A stretch of 64,000 nt of DNA from Clusia tigrina (taxonomy: Eukaryota; Arthropoda; Insecta; Diptera; Clusiidae), in assembly GCA_920105625.2 (NCBI GenBank), contig OV050030.1, forward strand, positions 185,241,315 through 185,305,314. Direction: 5' to 3'. Positions 26,801-37,512 of this stretch are shown piece by piece (the stretch's first letter is position 1; each line of letters begins with the position of its first letter). Below the pieces are notes generated by a model that was not told the DNA's origin, did no database searches, and saw nothing but the letters and a program-made list of their open reading frames with translations. The position numbers and the translations under genes were made by a program.

Positions 26801-28000
26801 AGAGTAAAAATGTTTGTACTTTGTATTGCTCCCCTGCATTGCTCAGGGGAATACTTGAGTTTCCCTGATTCTGTAGATCAGCTTTAAATGTTCTAGCGCA
26901 ATAATGTCCCATTGGTCTGTTGTTATTATTGTTGTTATTGTTGTAATTACTGTTGTTATTTTGGGAGTTACTGTAATATCTTCCTCTGCCGCGGTTTTTG
27001 TTATTACCACGACTATTATTCTTATTATTGTAATTTCCATTTCTGTTTCGATAGTTATTTAAATTTCCATAACGTTTGTTGTAACCGTCAAATCTTCCAC
27101 GGCCACCACAAGAAGAATTTCTGTATGAACTGGCAAAAAAAATATATGAAGTGCTACTACTATCTTCCGATGCACTGACATATTTTGTGATAGCACCCCC
27201 AAAGATGGAAATTGACCTGCTTGCATAATAATTTTCGTCCTTTCGTTAGTTGAATTTTTTATTAGACTTTACTGCCGTCTGTGTACCATATTTCTATGCC
27301 GTTTTAGAAGGCAACCCTTCAGAAATGAATGCATTTTGTAACAGGTTAGTTATTTCCTCAACTTCTTTCGCAACTGTATTGGGATTTTTGTTTTGCTGCT
27401 TTACATTCATAAGCTTTGCAGAAAGTGCTTCTGTAGAATCACCTTTTATTGAAATTCTTAATTTGTTTATAACCTGATCTATTGTAGTTTCATTGGTTAT
27501 GATATTTCTAGCAGCACCTTTTAGCTTTGTAGCAAATTTTCTGACCTACCACCAAATTCTGGTAACAGCTTTGCTGCACTTGTAAGAAAGTCAGTCACTG
27601 ATTGAGGCACTTTTAATTTTTCTGCTTGTAACTCCTGGTAAAGTGTCGAGGTATCCAAGTCCAATTCCGAATCTGTACCTTCTCGTAATTCTAATTTTAA
27701 GTCAAAATTTTCTAAAAAGGATTCAGAAGGACTGTAATTGAAAACCTGTCAAGAATACCAGCAAGTCGAGTTTTAAGCTTTGAAAAAATCTTTTCGAAAG
27801 ACACCAAATGTTCCGGCGTTAATTTTTCAAAATAATATTTATAGAATGTCACCAAACTATTATGTTGGTTATCTAAATTAATAATGTGATTGTGTGCTGT
27901 TTCCCTTTTTGGTAAATTTTCTCTCTTCAAACATTTAAAAGACCAATCAAATTCATTCTTTATATCATTAATTTGTTGAACTCTTGCAGTCCACGACAAT
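26800..28000 (-). pseudogene. E7 Gag, Asn/Arg-Gly-rich C-terminus
   Basis: Gag is spread over several frames. 27999-27712 (SWTARVQQINDIKNEFDWSF, YKYYFEKLTPEHLVSFEKIF) is the N-terminal part. Around 27120-26880 another frame reads an Arg/Gly/Asn-rich tail (FDGYNKRYGNLNNYRNRN, RGNNKNRGRGRYYS) that replaces classical zinc knuckles. Such an RG-rich nucleocapsid substitute is seen in several fly gypsy lineages. Frameshifts near 27250, 27540 and 27710. Confidence 0.75.
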
Positions 28001-28088
28001 AGTATATATTTATCTTTTCAACACACAAAATTCATTTTTAATTTCCTAGTTGTTCTTATGATAACTTTGATAATATAAGGAACTTATC

Positions 28089-28328
28089 TTAATTTTTATT
28101 TTCTGGTGCCATAATTTGCATTAGCTCCTCCGTTGATTCGATTCCGCGTTGTTTTTCCTTTACCTTTGCCAATAGCTCGTTTCCGAAATGAAGGACGATG
28201 TCGTATTGTACACAGTCTTCCACTGTTGTAATATTATTTGATTGGTTATAGTTTTTGCTGCTGCTATTGCTGTTCATGTAGCTGCTGTTATTGCTGTTCA
28301 TGTTGCTGTTGCTATTACCGCAGCCCAC
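28089..28328 (-). CDS. E7 small ORF before gag: Asn/Ser-rich, possible myristoylation
   Basis: An intact 79-codon frame starts at 28328 with MGCGNSNSN. Gly2 with Ser6 fits an N-myristoylation signal and Cys3 could be palmitoylated. An Asn/Ser repeat segment (residues 6-35) follows, then an ordered-looking C-terminal half (VEDCVQYDIVLHFGNELLAK). It lies between a small membrane-type ORF (28677-28411) and gag on the same strand, so it is probably encoded by the E7 element. Short ORFs upstream of gag have been described in the mdg1/412 lineage. Function is unknown to me. Membrane anchoring is an inference from the N-terminus. Confidence 0.55.
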   Translation of the reverse strand: MGCGNSNSNMNSNNSSYMNSNSSSKNYNQSNNITTVEDCVQYDIVLHFGNELLAKVKEKQRGIESTEELMQIMAPENKN

Positions 28329-28410
28329 GTCCCTGTTTCGGGAGGTGTTGGCGCCTCAAGGCAAAGAGGCACTTCTTCAATATTTCTGAGAGATGTTATT
28401 TTTTTTTAAA

Positions 28411-28677
28411 TTAAAGTCGCTGTGCTCTTGGTGCCTGTCGAAGTCTATTTTTAATGTGGTTTTTAATTATTATGAACTCGACGAATAAAGTAACTAACCC
28501 TACTAGCCTTATTGCCCAGTAATTGGTTTCATTTTCCTGATGTTCGTTTTTCACAGGTACAGGTGTGTTGTGCACAATATCTTTTTTCTCAGTTTTTTCG
28601 TCTCTCACTATCTGACCAATTTCGTAGCCGGTAAAAACAATGACGATGGCATATAATGTCTTTTTCCACCATGCCAT
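28411..28677 (-). CDS. E7 small ORF before gag: two-membrane-segment protein
   Basis: An intact 88-codon frame starts at 28677 (MAWWKKTLYAIVIVFTGYEI). A hydrophobic segment at residues 7-21 is followed by a charged loop (RDEKTEKKDIVHN) and a second hydrophobic segment at about 51-71 (YWAIRLVGLVTLFVEFIII). It ends with a basic tail (KNHIKNRLRQAPRAQRL). It is the first frame after the primer-binding site and leader of E7. I do not recognise it. The layout suggests a small hairpin membrane protein made by the element. Confidence 0.55.
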   Translation of the reverse strand: MAWWKKTLYAIVIVFTGYEIGQIVRDEKTEKKDIVHNTPVPVKNEHQENETNYWAIRLVGLVTLFVEFIIIKNHIKNRLRQAPRAQRL

Positions 28678-28875
28678 GTTGTTAATTTGTAAAAAAATAA
28701 ATTTTTTTCTTGCTATCTTGCAGTCTTGTCAATAACTACAGCGGTCTTGTTGTTTGTTGAAGGATGAAAATTTTGTTCTTCATTTTGTATTTTTTTTGCT
28801 ATGCATTTTCAACTTGCATAGATTGTCTCTTCCGATCCTAAATTTTATAATGTTTTTCAATTGTTCGAAAACGTA

Positions 28876-28894
28876 ACTCCTGGCAGGATCGCCA
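28876..28894 (-). other. E7 primer-binding site
   Basis: On the minus strand TGGCGATCCTGCCAGGAGT begins one or two bases after the LTR end. It has the TGG start complementary to a tRNA 3' CCA, and a tRNA-Arg-like match is plausible, as used by the 412 group. 28678-28875 is AT-rich leader. Confidence 0.6.
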
Positions 28895-28895
28895 T

Positions 28896-29320
28896 TTAAT
28901 GTCTCGCTCTATGCGCAAATAAAACTCAGTTACACGTCCCCGAGAATGATCGAATTGAATGTGTCTTTATTTGAATTACTTAAATCTTTTATAGCATGAA
29001 AGTGTAGACTTAGCTAAAATTTATAATTGAAAATTGTACCGGAAAGTAACTTGAGCCAATGTAAGAAGTTATAAATGCCCTACTAGCCCATTAGTAAATT
29101 TACGTCAACAAATTCTTTAGAATTTTATTGTAACGCCGAAGAGCTAAGCATAACAAAGGATGGGAACGTTCCACTTTCCCATTATTGAGTTCATTACTTC
29201 ATATTCCTCGAATGACTTTTGAAGCGAAAGAGCGGACAAACAAGCAATTAGAATATTGTAATCAAAATGATTGTAACAATGTATCGATCAATTTAGGAGG
29301 GTTGATCAGAATATATTACA
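28896..29320 (-). repeat. E7 LTR (about 425 bp), shared by two half elements
   Basis: On the minus strand a purine tract (AAAAGTGGAGG, 29331-29321) is followed by TGTAATATATTC, the LTR start. The other end is set by the primer-binding site at 28894. Both diagnostic signals flank the same LTR, so it serves as 3' LTR for the upstream half element and 5' LTR for the downstream one. I see no second copy in the window. Confidence 0.75.
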
Positions 29321-29608
29321 CCTCCACTTTTCGGAGAAAGATCCTACAGATAGTGGAGGATCATTCGATTAAATATGAATTCTATGCCAAACTTCCATTA
29401 CATAGGTATATTATGAAGAGAATATATAAGTATAACATATAAATTGTAAATATTTTACTTTAGTATCTTGTTATTTGTTCGAGTTTATTTTAATTGTATT
29501 ATTGTATCGTTGTTTATTTTAAACTATTAGTTTTGTTTTATTGTACTTGTTAATTATTTCAAATTATTTCTAACCTTATTTTGTTGCACTGGCCAATACA
29601 ACGTGTTA

Positions 29609-30920
29609 AGCTAATTTTATTATATTTTTATGTATTTTTACAGTTTTATTATTATCTAATTTAATAGTACAATTATTAAATACGTCAAAGTCGATAATTT
29701 TATATGGACCTGAATATATCAAGTCAAATTTATGTCTTGCTGGGTCTTCTATAACCACGTAGTCTCCTATTTTTAATGTCTGTGGTTTCGATTTTATACC
29801 ATGTGTAGCTTTCTGTTGAAGCTAAAATCTTTCAATAAAAGTTTTTGCTCTATTCTGTGCTATTTGGAGTCTATATTTTACCTCTTTCTCATATGAATCT
29901 ACATTATACAAAGGTTCTACACCATTAGATTCCATGCATACTTATTTGCCATAAACTAGTTCATATGGACAATAGCCATGAACTGTTGAGGTTGTAGTGT
30001 TATAGCAATACGTGAAATAACTCAACCATTTATCCCAGTCTGATCTGTTTACGGAAATATATGATATTTAATATTCATTAAATTTTCCATGTGATCTTTC
30101 TATTGAACCTACTGTTTGATGGTGATATGCAGTTCACGTGGGGTGAGTAACTCCTAATAATTTATACAATTCTGAGAAAAGTTGATTTTTATATTCTGTT
30201 CCCATGTCTGTTATAACTTTTTCATGGTTCCAAATTGTAGTATGAATTTCTCAAAAACTGCTTTTGCTACTGGTTTTGCAGAGTTGTTCCGGATTGGAAT
30301 AGTTATTAAATATTTTGTTAAGTCGCAAACAATGGTCACCGCATATTCATGTTCATTATCTGTCTTTGGTAACGGTCCTATTGTGTCAATTATTACTGTA
30401 TCATATGATTGTGTTGGTGTAGGGATAATAATTAGTTCTTCTTTTGTTGATGGTTTTGGTTTATTAAGAGTGCATTTCGTACAACTTTTATGTAGGTTTT
30501 AACATCCCTTGTCATGTTTTTCCACAAGTAATAGTTCTTTAGCTTTTTTTAGAGTTCTTGTAACTCCAGCATGGCCTCTGTAAATTGGAATGTCATGGTA
30601 AAATTTCAACAATTTTAATTTTTCATCTGCGTTTTCTATAGTTTTTATTTCATGTGTTATCGCGATTTCTAAATTTTTTAAATTTTCATTGGCTGGCCTT
30701 TTAAATTAATTTATGGATGATATTTAGAAGATATCATCCCTTGCATTAATTTGCAATTTATCAACTCCTACACTACAGGCTTCTCTTGCAAGCTTTGGAA
30801 ATAGTTCCTTTCGAGTTACTTTTTCATTGATAATATAGAGTGATATATTTATATCAAGAAGTGTTGATTTACCATGTCTTAGAGCAATTTTCTGATTTTT
30901 TGTTAATAGGAAATGCAATT
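29609..30920 (-). pseudogene. E7 integrase
   Basis: Integrase is read on the minus strand in several frames. A zinc-finger-like Cys pair and the first Asp (DTIGPLP) lie at about 30500-30390. The C-terminal GPY module (IYSGPYKIIDFDVFNNCTIK) lies at about 29720-29650 and ends at TAA near 29609. Stops and shifts are frequent, and none of the frames is longer than about 110 codons. 29321-29608 is 3' untranslated sequence up to the purine tract. The short plus-strand ORF across it has no support. Confidence 0.75.
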
Positions 30921-30932
30921 TAGTGAATTTCT

Positions 30933-31625
30933 TTACTTGTCTGAAATTTGATACCTTATAGTATTTCGGTGAGTTTTGACTTTGTTTAGACTTTGTGCAT
31001 TTGGTTTATTTTTGGTTTTTGTATCTTCCATGCAGTTTTGTGCTCTTGTCAATGCTAAAACATTATCCAATTTGTCAATTTCCTTGAGTTGGCCTATATC
31101 TATACGCGACAGTGCATCAGCTCCACAATTTTCCTTGCCTTTTGTATATTCCACTGTGAAGTCATATTCTTCTAAGTCTAAACGGATTCTGTTGAGCTTC
31201 GATGATGGATTTTTCACTGAAAATAAATATGTAAGTGGTTTATGGTCACTGCGAACTAAAAATTTTCTACCATAGACGTACGGTCTGAAATAATTTATTG
31301 CCCAATAGATTGCTGTTAATTCTTGTCCAATCACTGATTTATTGCTTTCTCCCTTTGTGAAGGTTTTGGACGCGAAAGCAATAGGCAATTGAATGCCGCT
31401 ACACGCTTGGCTCAAAACCGTTCCGCATGCCAATTTACTAACATCGGTGGATATACAAAATTCTTTTTGGAAATTCGGATATTGCAATAGTTTAGGAGAA
31501 AGCAATGAGTTCTTCAGATATTGAAAAGCCTTTTCACAGCCATTAGTCCATACAAATTCAGCATTTTTACGTGTAAGTCGTGTAATGTGTATAGCATAAT
31601 TCGCAAAATTCGGTACATGGTACAT
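30933..31625 (-). pseudogene. E7 reverse transcriptase end and RNase H
   Basis: A 230-codon frame begins in the thumb region (VPNFANYAIHITRLTRKN) and carries RNase H: ISTDVSKLACGTVLSQA, IGQELTAIYWAINYFRPYVY, FLVRSDHKPLTYLFS and GADALSRI. The style (RFLVRSDHKPLTYLF, RLDLEEYDF) fits the mdg1/412 group. The reverse transcriptase palm is missing. The upstream edge at 31625 joins the end of LINE E8. Confidence 0.9.
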
Positions 31626-31639
31626 ATTTTTTTAGTGTT

Positions 31640-34200
31640 CGCGTGGTGGTATCGCTGGTTCTCAATTCTACCTCCAGGTTGTTAGGATGGACTCTAAAAC
31701 TTTAGCGATATGTGTGGTAATATTTCATGATTTCATCATTTACTTTACGGATGTTTAGATCGCGATGAATGATGTCGTTGCTGCCATACCAAGATGCATT
31801 AACACACAGTCGTATTACTTTTGATTAAAATCGTTGTAGGATGTCCAGGTTTGACTTGGATGCTGATCCCCAAATTTGAATACCATAAGCCCATATGGGC
31901 TTATATATCAGGACTTTATTTTCAAGTGTTAGGGCCGACCTTCATCCAAGTAGTCAGAACAATGATCTAAACGTTACTCCAAGTTGTTTCCGTTTGGACA
32001 AGATGTGACAGAGCCACGTATGGCGGCGATCCAGGTGCACCCCAAGGTATTTTGCATGGTCTGCTTGTGGCAATTGGCAGTTATTTAGTGTCACTGGAGG
32101 GGAAGAACCTGCACGTAGGGTAAAAGTAGTTTACACTGATTGGATAGCATTTGCTTTATTCGCCACTTGTATGGCCATAAGTCAATTTGATTCAGGCTTT
32201 CCTGCAAATGCTTCGAGGCTAACACGGTATCTTTGTTGCTGGCCATTCAAACAGTATCATCTGCAAAAGTTGCGGTATATGTGGTATCAGTCAGAAGCAG
32301 GTCAGCCGTGAATAGTGTGTAGAGCACAGGTCCCAAAACGCTCCCTTGTGGAAACCCTTGCTTTGATTGGATAGAGGGAAGTTACATCGCTGTTAACTTT
32401 GACCATGAAGAAACTGCTTTCTAAGTAGGACTTTAATATGGCTAAGTATTGATAGGGTAAATGCATTTTCAATTAGTACAGTAACACTTGATGTCACACC
32501 TTGTCGAATGCTTGGGTGATATCCAGGGATGCGGCTGAACAGTATTCTCTGTTTTATAGTGCATTCCGTGGAAATGCATTTACTCGATTTATTTGTTCTC
32601 TCGAAGCATAATGCTTTCGGAATCCAAATTGATGAGAAGGTATAAGCTGTTTTGACTCGATGATTGGGAGGAGTCGCTTCAAAAGAAGTTTCTCAAACGC
32701 TTTAGAAAGTATAGGAAGCGAGCTTATTGGTCTATATGAGGGGACCACTTCTGCCGTTTCTCAGGTTTGGGAACAAGGATAATTTTAGCTACTTTCCATT
32801 GGCATGGGAAGTGGTCACATCGGAAATTCGCATTGAATAATTGGGCAATGATTTTATAGCCGCAATCTGGTAGCTCCTTTAGGATTCTGCTCATAATAAG
32901 GTCATATCCCGGTGATTTTTTGTCTTTTAGCGTATTCTTGATAATACCTCTAAATTCATTTATTTTAAAATGCTGGATCGTAATATTCATTTGGTATTGG
33001 GCATCCAGGAATTCAGCTATTCCTATATATTCTTGTGCTTGGAAATGGCGCAAATACTTCTAATAAATGAAGAGCAAATGACAGTGCTTTTTCCTTCTCA
33101 GATCTGGCCCATCCGCCATCTTTCGTTTTAAGAGGTGGCACATGTGATGTTGGTTGATTTAGTTTTTTTATAGCTTTCCATTGAGAATAACTTGAAGCCT
33201 TTGAAGATGACAAGCTGTTGAGATAGCTTTGTATTTCTGAATTTTTTGTTGACCGTAGGGCGTTTTTAAGTTGCTTTGTAGCGCAATTGAACTGGTTTTT
33301 GTCATATGGGCTTTTGGTTATTTGCCAAATTCGACGCAGTCTGCGTTTTTCTTTTAGTTGTTCCTTTACAACCTGGCTTACATCACGATGATTACTTATA
33401 CAGCTGGGCTCCAATGTGGAAGTCCATGCAGCATTCTGAATGGTTGAGTTCAAAAGTTCTACTGCATCATCTATGTTGGTTTTGTTTTTTAAAGGAATAT
33501 TGGTGACTAGAGTCTCGATAATGCTTTGTCTAAACAACTCCCAATTGGCGGTTTTGTTGTGTTCAGGCAGATTGTTCTTGCTCTGATCTGAACCTCACAG
33601 CTAATTGTTAGAACTATCGGTGAGTGCTCTGATGACAAAAAAGTCGATAACGTCTGGAAGTGTGTTACTGTTCGTTGGCCAGTAGGTTGGCTCACCCGTT
33701 GATAGGTGGGACAGGCTGTTTTATTGCATAGCTTTATATAGGTAACGGCCTCTAGGAGTAGGTATTCTAGACCCCCATTGCGGATGCTTAGCATTCTAAT
33801 CACCCCCAGCGATGAATCTTGATCCTAGGGAGTTATAAAATTCGCAGTTAACTGTATGGTTGGGAGGGCAATATACCGCTGCAATTGTTATGGGGCCGTT
33901 ATAATTATCAATTGCTATAACCGTTGATTGTAGGTATTTCTTTTTATAACATTCTTGCTCCACGTGTGCAATACTGTTACGGATAATTTCAGCAGTTCCC
34001 CCACGCGCAGTGCCAGCTGGGTGGTTTGTGCAGTATAGGTCATATTGCGGAACTTTTAAGTAACTTTTTTCAGTGAAATGGGTTTAAGATATCAACATAA
34101 TGTCAATATTTTTGTCTGCTAAGAAAGCTGATATTTCATGGATATGATGACGGAGCCCATTGGCATTCCAGATTGCGATTTTTAATGATTTATTCATTTC
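31640..34200 (-). pseudogene. E8 ORF2: jockey-clade LINE endonuclease and reverse transcriptase
   Basis: Read from about 34196 (MNKSLKIAIWNANGLRHHI) to about 31640. The endonuclease includes IAAVYCPPNHT (33880) and the GGD*NAKHPQWGS box (33800), where a stop replaces a residue. Reverse transcriptase frames contain KDKKSPGYDLI (32940), YRPISSLPILSKAFEKLL (32740), [15 protein letters not shown] (32350) and FADDT (32260). There is no RNase H, as expected of jockey. Frames break repeatedly (33537/33507, 33053/33013, 32748). The 3' end, including any poly(A), is missing at the E7 junction. Confidence 0.88.
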
Positions 34201-34219
34201 GACAAATTTGCTACGACTA

Positions 34220-35500
34220 TGGTTAGTAGATTAAGTAATGTACTCACTTGACCCATCAATGTTTTAAGCATGCTCTTTAGCTCGGTCATATCCTCATTGA
34301 GTTGAGTATTTGGATTGTTGAGCGGAATGGTTAGGTTCGTATTGTTTTCTACCGGAGTATTGTTTCATACTATATTTGCATACGCAGATCTTTGAGGGGC
34401 TTCCTGTTTAATGTTCCTCGCTTCTCTGTTTCTGAGTGCTGGGAACGAGTTTTGTTGCAGCTCCTTATAGACAGTGCAACCTTTGTAATTAGCGCTATGA
34501 TTGCCTTCGCAGAGCACACATCGAACGTCTTGTGCGTTGAGTTTGCGGGAACATTCGGAAGTAAGGTGGTTTCCTGTACATTTAACGCATCGTGGCCTAC
34601 GATTGCATTATCGTTGGCATCTGGCACATAGAGGAATTTCAAGTTTCTTCCTAGGTGGCTCAATTTTAATTCGTGTGTTTAAAAGTGTATTACATTCGTA
34701 TATGTCTTTATTATTGCTGCATTGCTTCAAACTGATGTAAAACATAGGAAGCGGCTATTTTGTAGATTTTTACCTAATATTGCACACGTTAACAACTGCG
34801 TAACCCAACTCCTCAATTGTTTCTCGTAATTCGTCGATTGGGGGTTGAACAGTGCATACCCCTTAGTACTACATTAAAGTTTCTTTCCTGCTTCAATTTC
34901 AAAGTACGAGACTCAGTGTTCTTTTCGGTTAGAGCATTTGTAATGGCTGAGCATTTTTCAGCGGACTTTGGTAGTACTTTGACAACGTCTCCATTTATAA
35001 CTCTGAGCTCGTATTCTTTCTTAACTTCAAATAATTCTTTTAGGGGAATTATATTACTGACGCCTGAAACAAAAGTAGGTGGTGGTTTTGGCTCTCTCCG
35101 AACGTCACTTGTTGCATCTTGACGTGCCTCTTCTTGGTCTAGAGAAGCGAACCTATTCGAGCTGTTTAAAGAAGATGTTGTGAGCCAGTAGTTATCCAAT
35201 TTGGATTGTTTTGGAGTGGGACGCGATGTTGCGCCTGGGCTAGATCTATTCCTCTTTGAATTTGGTGCTTTCTGCCATATTCCAGATGCCTCCACTCCCA
35301 ATTGTGGAAGTTTAAGGCCCGCTGATGCCACCATACCAGTGATGTTTTCACCTCGATTACCTTCGCTTTTATTTTTCGTGGTTCTACGGTACTGCACTGA
35401 TCACAACCAGTATTTTTGACAATTGTTTCCGCTTGTGGATTAACAGTTTTGGAACCCCCTTTGGGGGAGCGAATAACACTCTGACTATTAAGTGTAGGGG
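34220..35500 (-). pseudogene. E8 ORF1: jockey-clade Gag-like protein
   Basis: The main frame 35397-34813 (GMVASAGLKLPQLG, TPKQSKLDNYW, NRFASLDQEEARQD, YELRVINGDVVKVLPKSAEK) is the N-terminal half. The zinc-knuckle half is in shifted frames at about 34610-34380 (CVKCTGNHLTSEC, CVLCEGNHSANYKGC). Upstream codons at 35485-35400 (SPKGGSKTVNPQAETI) suggest the true start lies near 35490 in another frame. The ANYKGC knuckle is characteristic of jockey-type ORF1. Confidence 0.85.
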
Positions 35501-35540
35501 CGGCTTAAGCAAAAAAAAAACAGAGTGCACACACAAACCA

Positions 35541-37075
35541 ACTATACTGAGAGACTGTACAAGAATAGACAGTTGATATGAATGTATTTGTGAGAGTTCT
35601 GCTACTGAGAGGAGGTTTTAAAATTTATGTACGAGTATGTAGTGGTAAAAATACAGTGTACCCCCTTAACTCTAACTATCGTTATTCCTCAATTCACTTA
35701 ACTTCTCAAAATAACTTACCTATTTTAAAGATTTTTCTGAGATTATTGAAACTGTTGTTATATGTGAGAATACTGTAAAAACATTGAATTCTCTTTTGAC
35801 CGGTAATTTCTTAACCTTGGACTCTTTCTGTTCCACATTCTAATTTTTTAACTGTCCCGTATGCACTTTCATTGGTTCATGGCCATGTATATTTAAACAC
35901 GCTTGGGGTACTACTGGGGCAGTCGGACCCCATTTTAATATAAATGAATTTTTATTTATTATTTAGTTCTTAGTAGTCTAATATTATGGCAAAAAACCAA
36001 ATAATTATTATTCTACATCTTATGATGACTATGGTGCGTTTACAGTGAAGAGAAGTGTAAATGGAAAGCAATTGGATCAGATTTTACATTAAGAATAGTT
36101 ATAATTTATGATAAGAACTTGTTAACATTTGAGTTTTCAACTCCAAATTAAATAACGCAATTTTTTTTTTTGATTTATTATCACCTTTTCTTTTTAGAAG
36201 TTTCGTAGTTCTTTTTAAAATACAAATGAAGTGACCCCCAAAATGTATAATTTAAACGTAGCCCTGGTTTCTTCGGTATTTTTTCTGCGAATATTCGCTA
36301 TTTTAGACAACATCCCAGCAGTGAAGCCAACTACTTAAAATACAAGTAACACTTTTATATGTATGTAAAATTCATATATATGCATGTACATAATATAATA
36401 ATGTGTACTCGACATGTAAAATATTTTTTGTGCATAAATGAGGGGTATATTAATTCAGCATGTTAATTCATGGTACCGCATTTTCACTTTTCTTTGCGAA
36501 CACTTTGCGGATATTTTAAAACACGCGATATCTTGAAGATTTATCTCTAAAATGAGGAATTACAAAAAGTGTTTCCAATTATAAAAAGAACTGTTTTTCT
36601 TCAAATTCCACTTTTTGTCTTTACTTCCTTTTTTATTAAATTGACAAGAAGGGAAAAATTTACTAGACACTGCAATGAAGTGCCGCAGAAGTTAGTAACT
36701 GGTTAACTTATAGATAAGTTTTGAATTAGTAAATTAACCACTTGATTTTTTACTATTAAATTTAGTAGAATATTTTGAAGACTGCCTATAATTTCACTAC
36801 AGGGATATGGAATATTTTTACATCAAACACAATAAATTCACAAAAACTGTACGTGTGACCAGAAAGAATGGTCGGAACGGTAAATAAATATGGAGGGAAT
36901 TGAATGCCTTTTCTTATTCTTCTTTGGTAATAGATTGAACTGATTATGTCAATGAGATAGCTGCTGTGAGGCATATGCTGTTGTTTATTTTTTAAATACT
37001 TGCAGATCTCTCTTTTAGATAACCAGGTATTATGTAAATGAAATTTTTTAACTGTAAATAAAATTTCACTTTTAG
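35541..37075. other. AT-rich stretch without recognised genes
   Basis: About 1.5 kb of AT-rich sequence with no convincing coding frame on either strand. Near 35656 the sequence TACAGTGTACCCCCTTAACT has the look of a pogo/Tigger-type transposon end after a TA, but I cannot find the opposite end. This is the longest part of the window that resembles single-copy intergenic or intronic DNA. Confidence 0.5.
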
Positions 37076-37152
37076 CGTCTGAGGAAAACCCTGGCTACCA
37101 CCAGGAACACCGACACCTAGACCAGCAGTCAACGGGGCGGAACTCACTACAG
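37076..37152 (+). other. Candidate internal exon of an unknown host gene
   Basis: A 77-nt GC-rich island sits in AT-rich DNA. It is preceded by a pyrimidine-rich acceptor-like sequence (ATTTCACTTTTAG) and followed by a donor-like CAG|GTACGC. Only one frame is open (two bases, then 25 codons, [17 protein letters not shown]...). The other two contain stops. I do not recognise the peptide. It could be an exon, or a leftover of a mobile element with chance splice-like edges. Confidence 0.3.
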
Positions 37153-37254
37153 GTACGCACAAGTTTTAACGTTTTATTAATTAGTAATTTGTACACTTTT
37201 AGAAAACTTCACGGAGCAACCCGACACGCATCTGCATCACTCTACTCGTTCGTA

Positions 37255-37448
<194 letters not shown>

Positions 37449-37512
37449 GAGGGCGGATTGATATTGAGGCTACCTAAGTGTGAAAAAAACATTTTTTTTT
37501 TTCAAAAACCAT

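Noticed and set aside
29185..29442. 85-codon plus-strand frame
   Set aside because: It overlaps the E7 LTR and purine tract on the opposite strand and has no recognisable domain.
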